DNA of 64,000 nt from contig CAJNOJ010000058.1 of NCBI GenBank assembly GCA_905250025.1, forward strand, positions 124,001 through 188,000. The letters run 5' to 3'. The DNA comes from Adineta ricciae. Taxonomy: Eukaryota; Rotifera; Eurotatoria; Adinetida; Adinetidae. A program made the translations under genes and the position numbers. The notes beneath the pieces are model-generated. The model worked only from the letters and a program-made list of their open reading frames with translations, was not told where the DNA came from and did no database searches. This document shows, in pieces, positions 23,912 through 36,721 of this stretch (position 1 is the stretch's first letter; each line of letters begins with the position of its first letter).

Positions 23912-26900
23912 CTAGACGACTGTTGAATTAGTCGGTTGTTTTTCCAGAATATGTTCACGTGCCATATAGATCTGTTCAAAGTGTCTTAAAGTGCGCTCCG
24001 AATAATGATTCGGTAGCATAGTCCTTTGATCATCCGATTGAAGATTAAATCGAACACGTCTTGTCGTGTCTGTTCCATTTGCTAACGTCGACGACGGGTT
24101 TTTATTCATAATTCCTTCTTTTATCATAATATACGGTTGTCGATAGGATGTTAGTAAATGATTGTTACCATTAGGTATCGAAGGATCGGATGTATCCGAC
24201 GAGCCACAGAATCCATCATCGGAACTGACAGGTGTGTGTGGACAGTTGTTTGATGATGATGAAACAACAGCCACGGAATATTCAGTAGGTGTCTGTCGTT
24301 TTGGAGGACATAGTTCATTGGAAAGAGTTGACGGTGGTCGAAGTGAAAAATGATTGAACGAATGAAATGTTGATGAATCAGTACTGCGTTCGGAATAGTG
24401 AGATTCCGGATGATTGATCCAGGAAGGATATGACTAAAAACAACATAGTTCTTCGTCAGATTAGATACATCGAAGTGAAATTTACTTTGCTTTTTTGCGA
24501 GTCATAGATATCATGTTCGTTGATTGTGTCGAGCAGACAACAACTATCATTTATAATCGGTGTCGTTGAGAGTAGATCTTTGTTTAATATAAGCAATGAC
24601 GAATCGTTGTAATCGAAGCAGTTCGTCACTTGCAAATTTCCTTTGGTTGATGGTTTTAGAAGATTGATTGTCGAACTGTTAGATTGTTGTTGAGAATTGG
24701 AAGAGATAGCATTTTGTTTTTTCAATAATTTCTTCTCTTTCAATGTTTTACGTCGAATTAACGAAATGAAAATGAAGGTAATTCCAAGAAGGATCAGAAT
24801 CAATAAAGCAAAAACAATCAGTAGAAGAAAACGATTGGATTGATCAATAATCGATGTGGATCGACTTTTCGAGTTTTGATATTGTAAGTACGAAAAACGA
24901 TTGTTCAAATGTAAACCAAGATAATCATATTGTCTCATGATCAGCTGCACATGTTCATAATCTTTAACTACAATTAATTTCAATAGTTTTTCGTCGTAAA
25001 ACTCACGACCATCGACGATCTAAACAAAGCCAAATCGTTTGTTTTACAACAAAGAAAGAGATTTGACATACTTTGAACGCTAGATAATAGACACCTTCGT
25101 TTAGAGTCGTTCCATTCGATGAATTAAAAAACAATCGTCCCTGTTGATCCAGAAAGAACTTTACAGAATCGAATTGGAGCATGTGTTTATAATTCTCTAA
25201 GTAATCGAAATTTTTCAGTTGATCATAATGATAAATTAATAGTAACGTATGGGTTTGAATTAGATCTTCATCGAGAACCTCGATTTGACAAATATAATCG
25301 TTGACGTTCCAATAAGAAAGATCGATGATTAACGTGTCATTGTTATCATTCGGGAAGAGAAATCGAGGAATTTCGTCATTTAAATCAAGGATTTTTATAT
25401 GAACTTTAATTGGCGACGAGACATGATGACCATCGGATGCGATTACATAGAACATGTATTGATCGAATTGTTCGCGATCGAATGAAGTTAATGCGAAGAT
25501 TTTGCCATCCGAGGGCGATAGAGAAAATAAAGATTTGATTCGATCGGATGGAGTATCGAATGTATAGACAAGATCAGATCCATCAGCGTCGACAGCCGTG
25601 ACTTGGCCAATGTAACTGTTCGGAGGATTATTTTCGTTAATTAAAAACTCGTAAGACGATCGAGGAAACTAAAAATATTCGTAGCTGAAGATGAAAAAGG
25701 TAACAAAGTTTACCTGAGGGATGTTATCATTTTGATCAATGACATTGACAACGATCATCGCTGTGGCTTTTAATGGTTGTCCGATGTTCGGATGATCGAT
25801 CGCGGTAACGTTGAAAGAAAAATTTCGAATTTCTTCATAATCAAATTGAATATTCGTTCGAATAATTCCTGTTTGGTTGTCTATCCAAACATAATTATAT
25901 TTGTCATTATTTATTTCATATGTAATTCGTCCATTTTCATCGGAATCCGAATCATTAGCAAATATTTGTATTAATGTTGTATTAATAAAATTATTTTCTT
26001 GTATATCAACATAATAAATCTCCTTCTCGAATTGTGGAGAATTATCATTCGTATCGAGAATATGAACTCGCAAACTGTAATAAGATGTTAACATTGGCTT
26101 GCCAGAATCACTAACGATGAGATTGATCAGATAATTATTTCGATATTCTCGATCTAGTTTGGCACTTGTTAACAGAACGTACGTGGAGTCGCCATATGGG
26201 CCAGCGATAGTGAATGGAAGTTTTTCGGAAGAATTGATTTGTAGATCGAATTTCGGCGGAGAATCTAAATCCGATGCGATTAGGTTAGCAATAATCACAT
26301 CGTGTTGATCGACTTTCGATTCATGGACAGAGATTTCAATATGAAACGGATCGGTGTCGTTAATGACCTGGATAATTTGCAATGGGAAGTTCCAGGACAA
26401 TAACGGCGGACAATCATTCGTGTCGTCAACATCTATGATCACATATGTATAGAATGGGATATGATGAGCATCGTACGCTTGAATCACTAGTTTCCATGTT
26501 GTTGTTGCTTCGTAATCCAATGGATTTAATAGAGACAAGTGTCCTGTGGAAGAGTTCAAAGAAAAATATTCGAAGTTTTTCTTGGAATTGGTTGACGAGA
26601 GAAGGTAATTCGACGAGTGACATGACGAAGTGGTTTTGAGATGAAGAAAGTTTTTGTAAACTTCGTTTTCTTTTAATTTTATACGATAAGGACTCTTTTC
26701 GAATTGACAGAGACGATTTTTTGCACAATTGGTTTGATTCGATTGGATATTAAGTTCGTAGATGGTGGTATTATGCGAAAAGTTCAATTCGAAGACTAAT
26801 GTCGAATTTAATGAACAAAATTGCTTCAATGATGTTCGTGTTATTAATTGACATGAAGGATTCAAAGCGAAATACTTCGATTCAGTTCGCAACAGACATC

Positions 26901-27045
26901 GATAAGGATAGGTTCGATGAAATTGTTGACGGAAATCATGAAGAACTAAATCCGATTTCAAATAACTGTTCGGATCGATGACGATAGTCGAAATTGAATT
27001 GACCGAGGAGATGACAACGATGGAAACGATAAAATAAGAAATCAT
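23912..27045 (-). CDS. Cadherin (protocadherin-like) single-pass membrane protein
   Basis: Exons 27045-25714, 25668-25072, 25019-24486 and 24433-23912; 994 residues. A signal peptide (about 1-18) is followed by a divergent first ectodomain repeat and about four clearer cadherin repeats with Ca-binding motifs: DxD/DTNDxxP linkers (DDTNDCPP, DTNDNSPQF, DQNDNIPQ, DLNDEIPRF), LDREYRN, and A-x-D-x-D (ASDLDSPP, ANDSDSDENG, AVDADG). One membrane helix (FLLLIVFALLILILLGITFI) is followed by a ~230-residue Ser/Asn-rich cytoplasmic tail without an evident catenin site. Domain number and lack of catenin binding suggest a protocadherin-like adhesion protein. The orthologue cannot be named by eye. Confidence 0.88.
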
Positions 27046-28704
27046 GAGTTATTTATCTAGAAAATAAACATTTTAGTCTAAGTAGAATTTCCAAGGCACA
27101 GAGACGATTCTAATCGAAGAAATATGGAATCAATTAATAGAGTTGACAATATCATCTTCCTTTATAGACACGACGATCCTTCCTGTTTATTCATCAATCG
27201 ATCCATTAGTCTTCTAATTGTTCCGAAGGACAGATGTGTCTTATAAAATTTCCTGTTTCCTCTCAATGGTGAATGAACCTGTACATGCATAGAAATTCAA
27301 ACTCGATAACTTGTTGAATCTGATCTTTTTCTCTATCCTCGCTTGCAGATGTTTATTATTGATTAAGAAAAAGGAAAAATGATCGATCTCAACTTGTCTT
27401 CGAAGTCATATTTAACAATAAATCTTCTTCGCTTTTTTTTTTCACTCGAGAAATAATTAACGATGCTTCATTACTCGCATTGTCTAGCGAATTACATCAT
27501 ATTCATATCTATTTCTAGTAAATAGAACTATATAAATCTCCAAATCAATCTCCCCCGAGTGTTAATCGATTGAACAAATGATGATTGAAAAAGCAAGAAC
27601 GACAATGAAAAGATTGACGAACAAAGCAATGCTGTTGTAATACCATGACTTGGTCAGAATCGATTAAATCTACTCTCTAGTAATTCAATTCTATAATCAA
27701 CGACATATCTTAATGATTAGAAGAGATTTTACATATTCATTTGATAATCCACTCTACTTATACATCGATATTCAATACTTAGCACGCGCATCATACGGCT
27801 TATACAAACTGATATGAACAATGATGAGTGGGACGGACGGATATACGTATGTACATACATGTTCAATGTAATCAATCGTGTGATATAATCACGTCTATCC
27901 TATCACTGGATGTGAAAGAAGAGAAAGAGCTTGATACAATTAGAGTTCGAGTCACAGTAAGCGTCCGGATGGAAGTATGGTTGAATAACTCTAATGAGAT
28001 TAGAAAGTACATGTATCACTCTCTCTCTCTCTTTTTTCTCTCACGTAATGGTAACGTCTTTCTTTCATTCTTTTTTTTTCGGTGAACGTCAAAAACACTT
28101 ACGTACTTGAAATAAGAATAAGCTTGTAAGATGTGTCTGATCTGGATGAGATTGAAATGGCATTCAATCTTCTAGTGTGTGTCTGAGAAAAAAGATCAGC
28201 TGTTCCATCAGCGAACGATGAACATTGTTATCTCAAATGTGACAGTCTTGTTCATCAATTTTGTTTGGGAAGAAGAATATAATGCATTAGATTGATGTCT
28301 AATCGCAGCAAGCGTCTAATGGTCAATACTCGTAAGTGATTTGATTCGATGATTGTTTACTTGAAAGGGGAAAAAAAGGAAAAGGGTGTCAATAGAACAT
28401 TGATTCTCATTTGTTGAAAATCATGAACTGAATTGACATGTAAAAGTGAGGAAGAAAGAAAAAAAAACCTATTTGAACTAACATAAACAAATAATCGACA
28501 CTGTCGTCATCGCTATTGAACGTTGTTCATATGTACATATACATTATAGTAATGTGTTTGATAATTGTTCGATCGGCTATTGTTCATGAGTGCCGTGTGT
28601 TTTTTTAATGATTGTCTACAGCTGTTCAAGTGACTTTTGTGACGCGAACGATGTCAATAATGAAGTATCGAGAAAGAAAAGAAACGTTTGGCTCATTGTC
28701 ATAC

Positions 28705-28790
28705 ACATCTATGCCAATAATCATCATTATCTCGAAAGTGAAATCGATAGACAACAAGATTATCTTTTCTGCTATAGATCAAGGTAATTC
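28705..28790 (+). repeat. Diverged dispersed repeat, copy A
   Basis: Aligns nearly without gaps with 37786-37871: shared ACATCTATG, AATAATCATCA, AATCGAT, ACAACAA, TTATCTTT and CAAGGTAAT in the same order. No shared protein frame, so it is a non-coding repeat. Confidence 0.6.
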
Positions 28791-29606
28791 TCACCCTTCT
28801 CCAATATCTTCCTGTTTGTTTAAGACAAGTAGCTTACTTCATAGTTGGATATACATATGATATCGCTCTTTTTTTTCATTCTCACACGCGTGGATGAATA
28901 CTTATTATGACTACCACAATATACACATATGTATTTATGTACACGACGAACAACCTGCGGTTATGTACATAGAGAAGAAGAAGAAAAAAAGAACTTATAC
29001 GCGATGCAAACAAAGTTAATTAAAGAACGAACCGGATGAAGTAGAAGGATCGAATACAATATATGTTTGTATGTGATGCAAGATGTTCAGTGACAAAGAG
29101 GGCAACGCTGCGCCGATAGTCAAATTTGTTAACGGTACATACAACAGAAGGACCTTGAAAAGGAAAGAAGTTGTACATGTGAACAATCTATTCAATATAC
29201 GAAGATAATTAGTTTATTCGAGAAATCAAAAGAAATGTAATAGATATTTTTATTAAATATATACATATACCTCTGTATGTATAATGGCTCGTGCTATGAT
29301 AAGATCAGACGCGTCATTGCTTGTTCTTTTGACTATCTCACTATTTTTTTTTCTTATGTAAGAAAATGATTATTTATTTATAGATGAAGACAGAACTGTT
29401 GCCACTTACTTTGTTAATGACAGCTGCTTCAAAAATGATCTTATTAAATCATATTCTACGTACATATCAATCAATAAAATAACTAGGAGTATTTAATAGT
29501 CGATAAGAGCAAAAACCGGAGGTCAACCTAACATTATATCATAAGATTCATTACTATTGAATCCTCTACAAAAAGAATGATATGTATATATATATGTACA
29601 TATCGA

Positions 29607-29632
29607 AGAAGAGAGAGAGAGAGCGAGCGAGA
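29607..29632 (+). repeat. GA-rich microsatellite
   Basis: Simple GA repeat with a GAGCGAGCGA interruption, in gene-free DNA. Confidence 0.8.
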
Positions 29633-31354
29633 AAGAAAAAAAGCTGAAGGTTAATGATAACAGCGATTGTAATCATGAAGATAGAATATTGTTTGATTTA
29701 ACGACGGATTACTTAGAGGACATTTAGCACGACTGAATGAGTATAGAAGATTGTCCCTGAACGAAATATGAGCATTCAGTAATCTTCCTATCTATGATTT
29801 TGAATAATAGAAGAAAAATGAAGTTGAGGAGGATAAGTATATAATCAATAAAAAGAAAAACCAACTCTTTGGATATGATCATTAAGAAGGGGAAAGATAT
29901 ACATCTTTGTTCAGCATATGTTACACATATAAACACTATTGACATGTCGCATTCTGTCTATGTGTTAAAAAGAAAAAAGTATTCCCATAATACGATTGAT
30001 TATTCAATGAGTTGCAACCATGAATTCTGTTAACTCTAGTTCGTTCTCTCGTTTTTTTTTCTTCATCACCACATATTCTTATCACCTTGCATGTCATTTA
30101 TCTAATTCAATCGATTAGCGATATTCTTCTTCATCTCTTTTACCTTGATAGATACTTTTCTACTTGTCTTTGCGACGTGTTTATAACAGTCTATCTTATT
30201 AGTCTGATCATTTTCCAAAGACTTTCTTTTTCTATACGTAATCTGTCATCGATTGTTTTCTTTTGATGATGTTTATATAAAAACAAAGATGTAACAATGG
30301 AAAGAAAAGTAATAACCTTATCAATCATTGTCGAGTATAACGGCTTGTTGATCAATTCATATGTGAAGATTATCATTTGATTTTGTCAAGACGTATAATG
30401 AATGGACACGCATAGTATGAAATGAAAATCGATCAAAATTACCTGATACATATACACCTCGAGAAAAGGTGGATACGAATGACCATGTATCATTTTGTCA
30501 TCATCTTTCTTCAACACATGCAATCGAAACCCGTGTAGTAGATATGCTTTTCGTAAGCGTCTCATACATATGTAATACAGTTGATACAAAAGTCGATTGA
30601 ATCACTAGACTGAATATCGAATTTTCTTTTGAAAATAATAGACTGAAGGAAGATCAGTTCAAGCAAAAGTATAGTTTTCAATATGTAGATTTTGGTTTTA
30701 CAAAAGAATCTTTATGCGTGCGATCCACATACGGATCTGAGGACATCAAATACAGGTGTAACTATTACTTTCACATTCTATCCTGCTATTTGATATTGCC
30801 TTGGTTCTAAAGCTTCTCTAGTTATTTCAACAATGTAAAGCTTGTGTTATCAACTACAGAATTGTCATCTTCGTTAGAACTCGAGCCAACACGTCAGCTA
30901 TGTTATCATTATGCGTACATTTTTCAGATGTGGAACTCTCTGAGATACGGCTGGAGACATTTTCTATCAAAATATAGTGTAGTGTCTTTCAGGTGAAGTC
31001 TCTGAACGTACACAATATTCTGAAAAATCTGCTTTGTTAACAAAAATTAAACATCCGTATCACATGATTGTAATTTAATACATTGCTGCTTTGTTTCCAC
31101 AATAAACACAAGGCAATGAAGGTATTTCGATCGATACGCTTCAATAAATCTATCCTTTGTTTGCAATCTTTACATCAGCAAATATAATACGCACAGAGAC
31201 GAGTCGATGAAATACTGTTGTTACAAGTTGCATATAATTACTGATTTTGTTTAAGGAGTCAATCACACCGAAAAAATAATGTTGAATTAATAAATATGAT
31301 TGGCCCTTTTGCATAGCAACGCGGATTGTATTGGTAAATTCGGCATTAACTTTT

Positions 31355-31529
31355 CTGGTGTAGACATGCACAAAACCCAAACTGTTTGGGTTTAGATATT
31401 ATTATGGTTACGTATCCAATCTTCTCATGACATAGTTGGTTGCTCAAACTGATACCCAAACTCAAAATCCAAACCCAAACTCCCAAACAGTTTGGGTTTG
31501 GGTTTGGGTTTGGTGCATGTCTATTCTAG
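31355..31529. mobile_element. Small foldback / MITE-like element
   Basis: About 175 bases with inverted ends. The left end CTGGTGTAGACATGCACAAA matches the reverse complement of the right end CTAGAATAGACATGCACCAA with four mismatches; the core TAGACATGCAC is perfect. Inside are further inverted CCCAAAC/GTTTGGG tracts (about 31376-31390 and 31455-31513) that can fold into a near-perfect hairpin. No coding capacity. I could not see a sure target-site duplication. Confidence 0.65.
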
Positions 31530-31873
31530 TGTGAAAGGGGTCTAAGATCATTCCAATAAATATTTATATATTCTATATAATGAAGACTGTTCGCGTGATG
31601 TTAGTTTTTTATCGTTATTTTGCGTTTAGTAGTCAAATTTCGAATACAGAAAGCGAAGAATTCTTTTTTATTTATAGAGGACAGTGGAAAGATGAAAAAC
31701 AAGTCATTGTCGAGGACAAAAAAAATATTTGATGGAGAATTTTTTTCCGATGTCTATCTACGTGAAGACGCGATTAATGGATATGTTACTGACTTTACCG
31801 CACATGTTGACGTTGTTTCCCTTCCCTTCTCTCGTTATTGTATGAACCATTTGTTCTAGAAGTTGTAGTAACA

Positions 31874-34800
31874 ATGGCAGTCAACTATTTGAATGAAATT
31901 ATCTCAGTCTTTCTTGATCGCAACGTCGCTTGTCTAAGAGACAACGAGCTAAGCAATGTTATTAAAGTAAAAGACAACACTTGCTCTCCTGAAAAGATAT
32001 GCCACATAACAAACGCATCACCATCGCTATTCCAACTTAAACACTACCAAAATGGCACATTTCTGATCTATGTTGCACCTACAGTAAATTTCTTCGATAT
32101 CTGTTTTATTTTCAATAATATATCCATATTGAACATCACAGGTCGATATATGTGAAGACTTTCTTCATGGAAGATGTTCTTTTACCAATCCAAGTTGTAA
32201 CCGGCTTCATTTATGCCGGTACTTTGGTCATTGTTCGAAAAAAGGCTGCCGGTTTCCTCACGATTTTACTCGAGGATCCAATCGACGAGTTGTTGAACGA
32301 TCACATTGCGCAAATATCGATCCACGGTTACTTGTTCGTTTAATTAAATTCTATAAGAGAGTAATATTGTTTGGGGTTTTCTATAACAAAAGAAGAAATC
32401 ATATCATAATATAGATGTCGGCTGTTTCGACTAATGAATCAACAGCACCGGATGAAGTAATATCATCAATGCAACGAGCAAATGTACAGGAAGTTTCCGG
32501 GCACACATCTAATACTCAGCCAAGAAGAAGACCTCGACGTCGCCGGCCACAAAATCCCATCACACAGACTGACAATGCTACATCCGAAGGATTACTTCAA
32601 CGTAGCCGTTCAAATAGTGTTATCGAACGAAGTAGTGACGGCTTTGGTACCAAGACACATCGACGTAGCCGATCAAGAAGTCTTGTTGACACAGATAATT
32701 CTATGCTGTATACTGTGGATACCTGGACAGACAATACAAGTTCCTCCAAAATGTTGACGTCTTCAAACACTAGTAATAACATGTCGAAAGTGACAATCAA
32801 CCTTCGTTGGACTTGGATCATGATTGTTAATCATCCAATATTCGGTGCTGAATACCGAAATTATATAAGTAAGCTGATTGTACTCAACTTGAGAAGTATA
32901 GGCGTGACGAGAATTTTGTATTTGTAGAAGCCGAACTTGGATGCAATTCTACTGTTCAGGAAACCATTATTGAGATGTTTTATGATCAAAATTTGAAGAA
33001 GTGGACTGTGACCGATGCTACTAATTGTCTCAATAAGACAACCAGTCAGTTTATGCGCAAATTTGATATCCGTTCAGTTGTTTTACAACAACGTGTAGCA
33101 CAACTCAATATTCTGCGTACATATTCGTCATTTGTAGCATTTCATTGTAGTAAAGAACCTAACTATGTGCTAGCAATGAAAAAATCCAAGACGTCGGCTA
33201 TTATGAATGACCTCTTTCCAAAACATTCAACAGAACACCGAGTTTCATCAACAGTATCAAATGACTGGGAGTCAGTCAGATCCGTGACCGAAGAGTAGGA
33301 TGAAGAACACTTATCAATGATGCTTACTTAGCTTTCCTTTTAGACGACGATCATCGCTTAGACTATCATCAACACCTACCACTCGAGCGTCTAACAGTCC
33401 TAGGTATATAGATACACTTTCTCCATGTTAAACTTTATTTTGTTTTCTAGATCTACTGTAAAGGATGACAATGTTACCGAACGTAGAACTTTACCAATTA
33501 CTAATGCATCACAACGAGCTTTGTTCGCCGACAAATCATTCGAAACTTGTTTACATAAATATTTATCGAAATTATATAACATTAAAATTGATTTTGAATG
33601 TATAATGAACGGAAATCCTGTAGTGAAAGTAGTTGGCCAGTGGAATTCGATCGACGGAGTATTCAAAGAACTAGCAGTCTTAACTTCACTATGCTATACA
33701 AAGACTTTCGATGCAGTATCTGGTTAGGATGGCTTTCTGTTTATTCATCGGATAATTTTCTCAATTTAGATCGAGATTGGGTGAAAATAAATGGTATTAT
33801 CGACCTTATACAACATCAATGTCGTTTGCACAATGTTATTTGTGTTTGCCAGCAACCATTACCATCTGCGGTGATCATACATTATGTCGACTCCAAAAAT
33901 CACGAATTAGGCACTGACGGACAACATCTAGAGAGAATATGTAGAAGCCTTTTAGTTTCAGCCAAGTGTTCAACAGCAACCTGTACGAATGAATGGGCAG
34001 CGTTAAAAACGGCTATTCTTCGGCATAATGGGTATGGCAAACGTATATGTCTATTGGATGAGCAACAAACGATCACGCTCTACGGCGAAGCTGATTTGGT
34101 CAAATTCTATCGACAACAGTTTGAACTCCTAAATAAACAAAAGGAACAAAAAGATCGTGTTCCATTAGCAGTCTCGAGATCTATCACTCTAGATTCGTGT
34201 CAACCGAAACCACCAGCGCCTGTCCAGCTTCCTGTTGGATCATCTACTCATGAGCAGAATATTCCAATAACTCCTAAGCACATTCAAAATATATCGATAA
34301 CATTCGATATCGATGAAGTTGGTTTCGAACATCTAGTTAGTCAAGACTGGAATCGAGTTGTAGCTGTCGTTGAATCAAAATGTTCTATAGAGAAAGAAAT
34401 CATTCGTACTCAGATTCGGATCCAACTCCCTAAGGCAAAAGAAGAACAGATGGATGACAGTACATCGGGTCGCACGGTATCAGAAGAGGTCCCATCTACA
34501 GAAAATCCTACGACGTCATCTACGAGCTCAAAACAATCTTGGATTTCGAAAATATTTGGATGGAACGCGTCCAACGCTCAACTTTCACCAAATACACAGC
34601 AGAATACTTCTCCAGCTTCAATGAAGTCAGCAGCTAGTGAAAACACTGAAATATCCATCACTGTTGGTAATTCAAAGATTGCTGTGTATACAGGCGATTT
34701 AATAGAACAAACAGTAAGTATTTCTGGTCGAATCCAAACTTCTGATATTCTGTTCAACTATGATATATGATTCAGACTGATATCATTGTTGTTTGTTCAT

Positions 34801-36721
34801 CATCGAAATACTTATGTGATGCGATCACTGCAAAAGCTGGCTTTGAAGTGCAGGCTACGTATCGTGAAAAATCAGCTCAGGACGAATTAAATTTTGAAAC
34901 AAGAGGTGGTCATTTACCCTGTAAACGAATCGTTTTCCGTTCATGGAAGCCATCTGCAAATGATCCACACATCTTACAACAATCCATTGAGCAATTTATC
35001 ACATCAGCGGTTACTTATGCCTCTCGAAATAATTTCACAACAATCGGTTCGTCTTCCATTGATCACAATTCGAAGTAATGTACTTAATTTTAGCATTTCC
35101 CAGTATTGGTTGTGGACAGCTGGGTTACAATCCGAAACTGATTGCTGAGCACATGATTGGTGAAGCATATAAGTCATTAAAAGTACTAACTCAATCCCGT
35201 CTGTCGATCTCATTCGTACTATTACCTGAAGCTTCGACTGTCTACGACGCTTTTGCCGACCAAATGGCTACAATACAAAACAAAATACATATTCCATCTA
35301 CCATTCCTTTCGATAAACAAAGTATATATTCATGAAAATGAAGCGATTTCTGACCAATTTCTTCAATTTTAGCGATAAGAATCAAATTGACCGGTCCGAC
35401 TGTACATGACTTGAGTCAATGTCAAAATAAAATAAAACAGTTAGCTCAATCGTACTCATTTAAACTTCACCTATCTGATAAGGATGATGTGGGTGATTGG
35501 TCACAGGACACAATTCGAAAATACTATGAGTATTGTTTACAAAAACGAGTAATACCGACACTTGATATCCAACGTGCTACTCTAGATTTAGTTGGACCTA
35601 GAGATGCAGTAAGTTATTCTTTGTACGAAACATCCTGGAATTTATTGTCTTGCTTAAGGTTATGGAAGCAGATAGATACTTCCTTCAATTAACAAACGAA
35701 ATGCTTCGAACTACCCGCATTAAGGTCATCTCTCGTGGTGCTGTTTGGTCGGTAGAAATACAATCTGGTAAATGGGAACATTATTCTTATAAAATGAACG
35801 AACAAATTGAAAATGCGCATAGTGCCTCACGTCCATTTGTAAGTCGTAGTTGCGCTTGATTTCAACTTAGCATACTTTATTGGCTTTTAAGATTGATTTC
35901 AAAAATGAGAAAGATGAACGCTGTCGAATTGATTTCTCAAAAATGGAAGAAAAGTATCAAACACGTATAAGAAAAATATGCCGCAAACGTATCGATTCGA
36001 CATTACCTAACGTACGGCAGTGCTCGAATATCTCTTTTTTCAACGAATTTTATGTCATGTGTTTATTCTTAGAATTGGGATTTATCAAGTGGTAATATGA
36101 AACGAGTGACTCTTTTGAGTTCATCCAAGGAATTCAAAGACGTGCTCGCTAAATTCGATGAAACAATGAAAGAAAACTATCGAGCAATTGTGAAGATTGA
36201 ACGCATTCAAAATGAACGTTGGTACAAACAGGTAGTCTTGAAAAAGAGAAGTGTTCTCTTCGACAATTGTCTGATTTGTTAGTATGCTGCACATCGTGAT
36301 GAATTTACTCAACGTTATACACAACCTGATGAGCGATTACTTTTCCATGGTTGCAACAAAGTGTCAGCCGACAAGATCATAAACGAATGCTTTAATCGAG
36401 CATTTGCAGGTGTCAATGGTATCTATTTTCTGTTCATTCTTAGAACACTTCTTATATCGTTGTAAGCATTTAGGAGTTGTGTATGGTTGTGGAGTTTACT
36501 TCCATGAGCATGCAAAGTATAGCTCATCGTATACGAGCACAGATGCTACAGATGAGCGAACAATGTTTTTAGCACGTGTTCTCATTGGTAAAACATGCCC
36601 TGGTACATCATCAATGAAAGTACCACCTCAGGGGTTTGATACTACGACCGATGGTCGACATATATTTGTAGTTTATCATGATGCCGGTGCATACGGTGAA
36701 CATCTGATAACATACCGATGA
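31874..36721 (+). CDS. PARP12/14-like mono-ADP-ribosyltransferase with CCCH, macro and WWE domains
   Basis: Fifteen exons: 31874-32083, 32142-32360, 32415-32868, 32928-33294, 33344-33403, 33451-33722, 33770-34713, 34776-35046, 35094-35321, 35373-35608, 35659-35838, 35892-36011, 36073-36231, 36283-36418 and 36474-36721; 1367 residues with all phases agreeing. Order: a winged-helix-like N-terminus (1-70) as in ZAP/PARP12; two CCCH fingers (C74-C82-C88-H92 and C94-C100-C105-H109); an Arg/Ser-rich linker; a PARP14-like middle; a macro domain (about 820-1008, with VYTGDLIEQT and IAFPSIGCGQLG); a WWE domain (about 1120-1187); and a PARP catalytic domain (about 1190-1367). The triad reads H1262, Y1294, I1349, which predicts mono-ADP-ribosylation. 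Probable role: RNA or stress/antiviral response. The start is the first ATG after a TTCTAG acceptor at 31859; an upstream exon is possible. Confidence 0.9.

Larger units (their letters stand above)
27046..31354. other. Long gene-free region
   Basis: About 4.3 kb without a supportable gene. It has CT/GA microsatellites (28018-28032, 29607-29632), many poly-T tracts and one ~86-base element repeated at 37786-37871. It probably holds regulatory sequence between the divergent cadherin and PARP genes. Confidence 0.5.

Noticed and set aside
30690-31010. Short minus-strand stretch that reads a little like a retroelement RNase H segment
   Set aside because: The resemblance covers only about a dozen residues in AT-rich sequence and no other element part or terminal repeat is visible nearby, so I do not call an element.
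31376-31513. CCCAAAC/GTTTGGG tracts as an interstitial telomere
   Set aside because: The repeat unit differs from the bdelloid telomere repeat I know (TGTGGG type), is present in both orientations, and fits the arms of a foldback element better.
31620-31859. 79-residue frame just before the PARP gene, as a possible first exon
   Set aside because: Its frame does not join the PARP exon, and the TTCTAG acceptor at 31859 with ATG at 31874 gives a better start; an unseen 5' exon remains possible.
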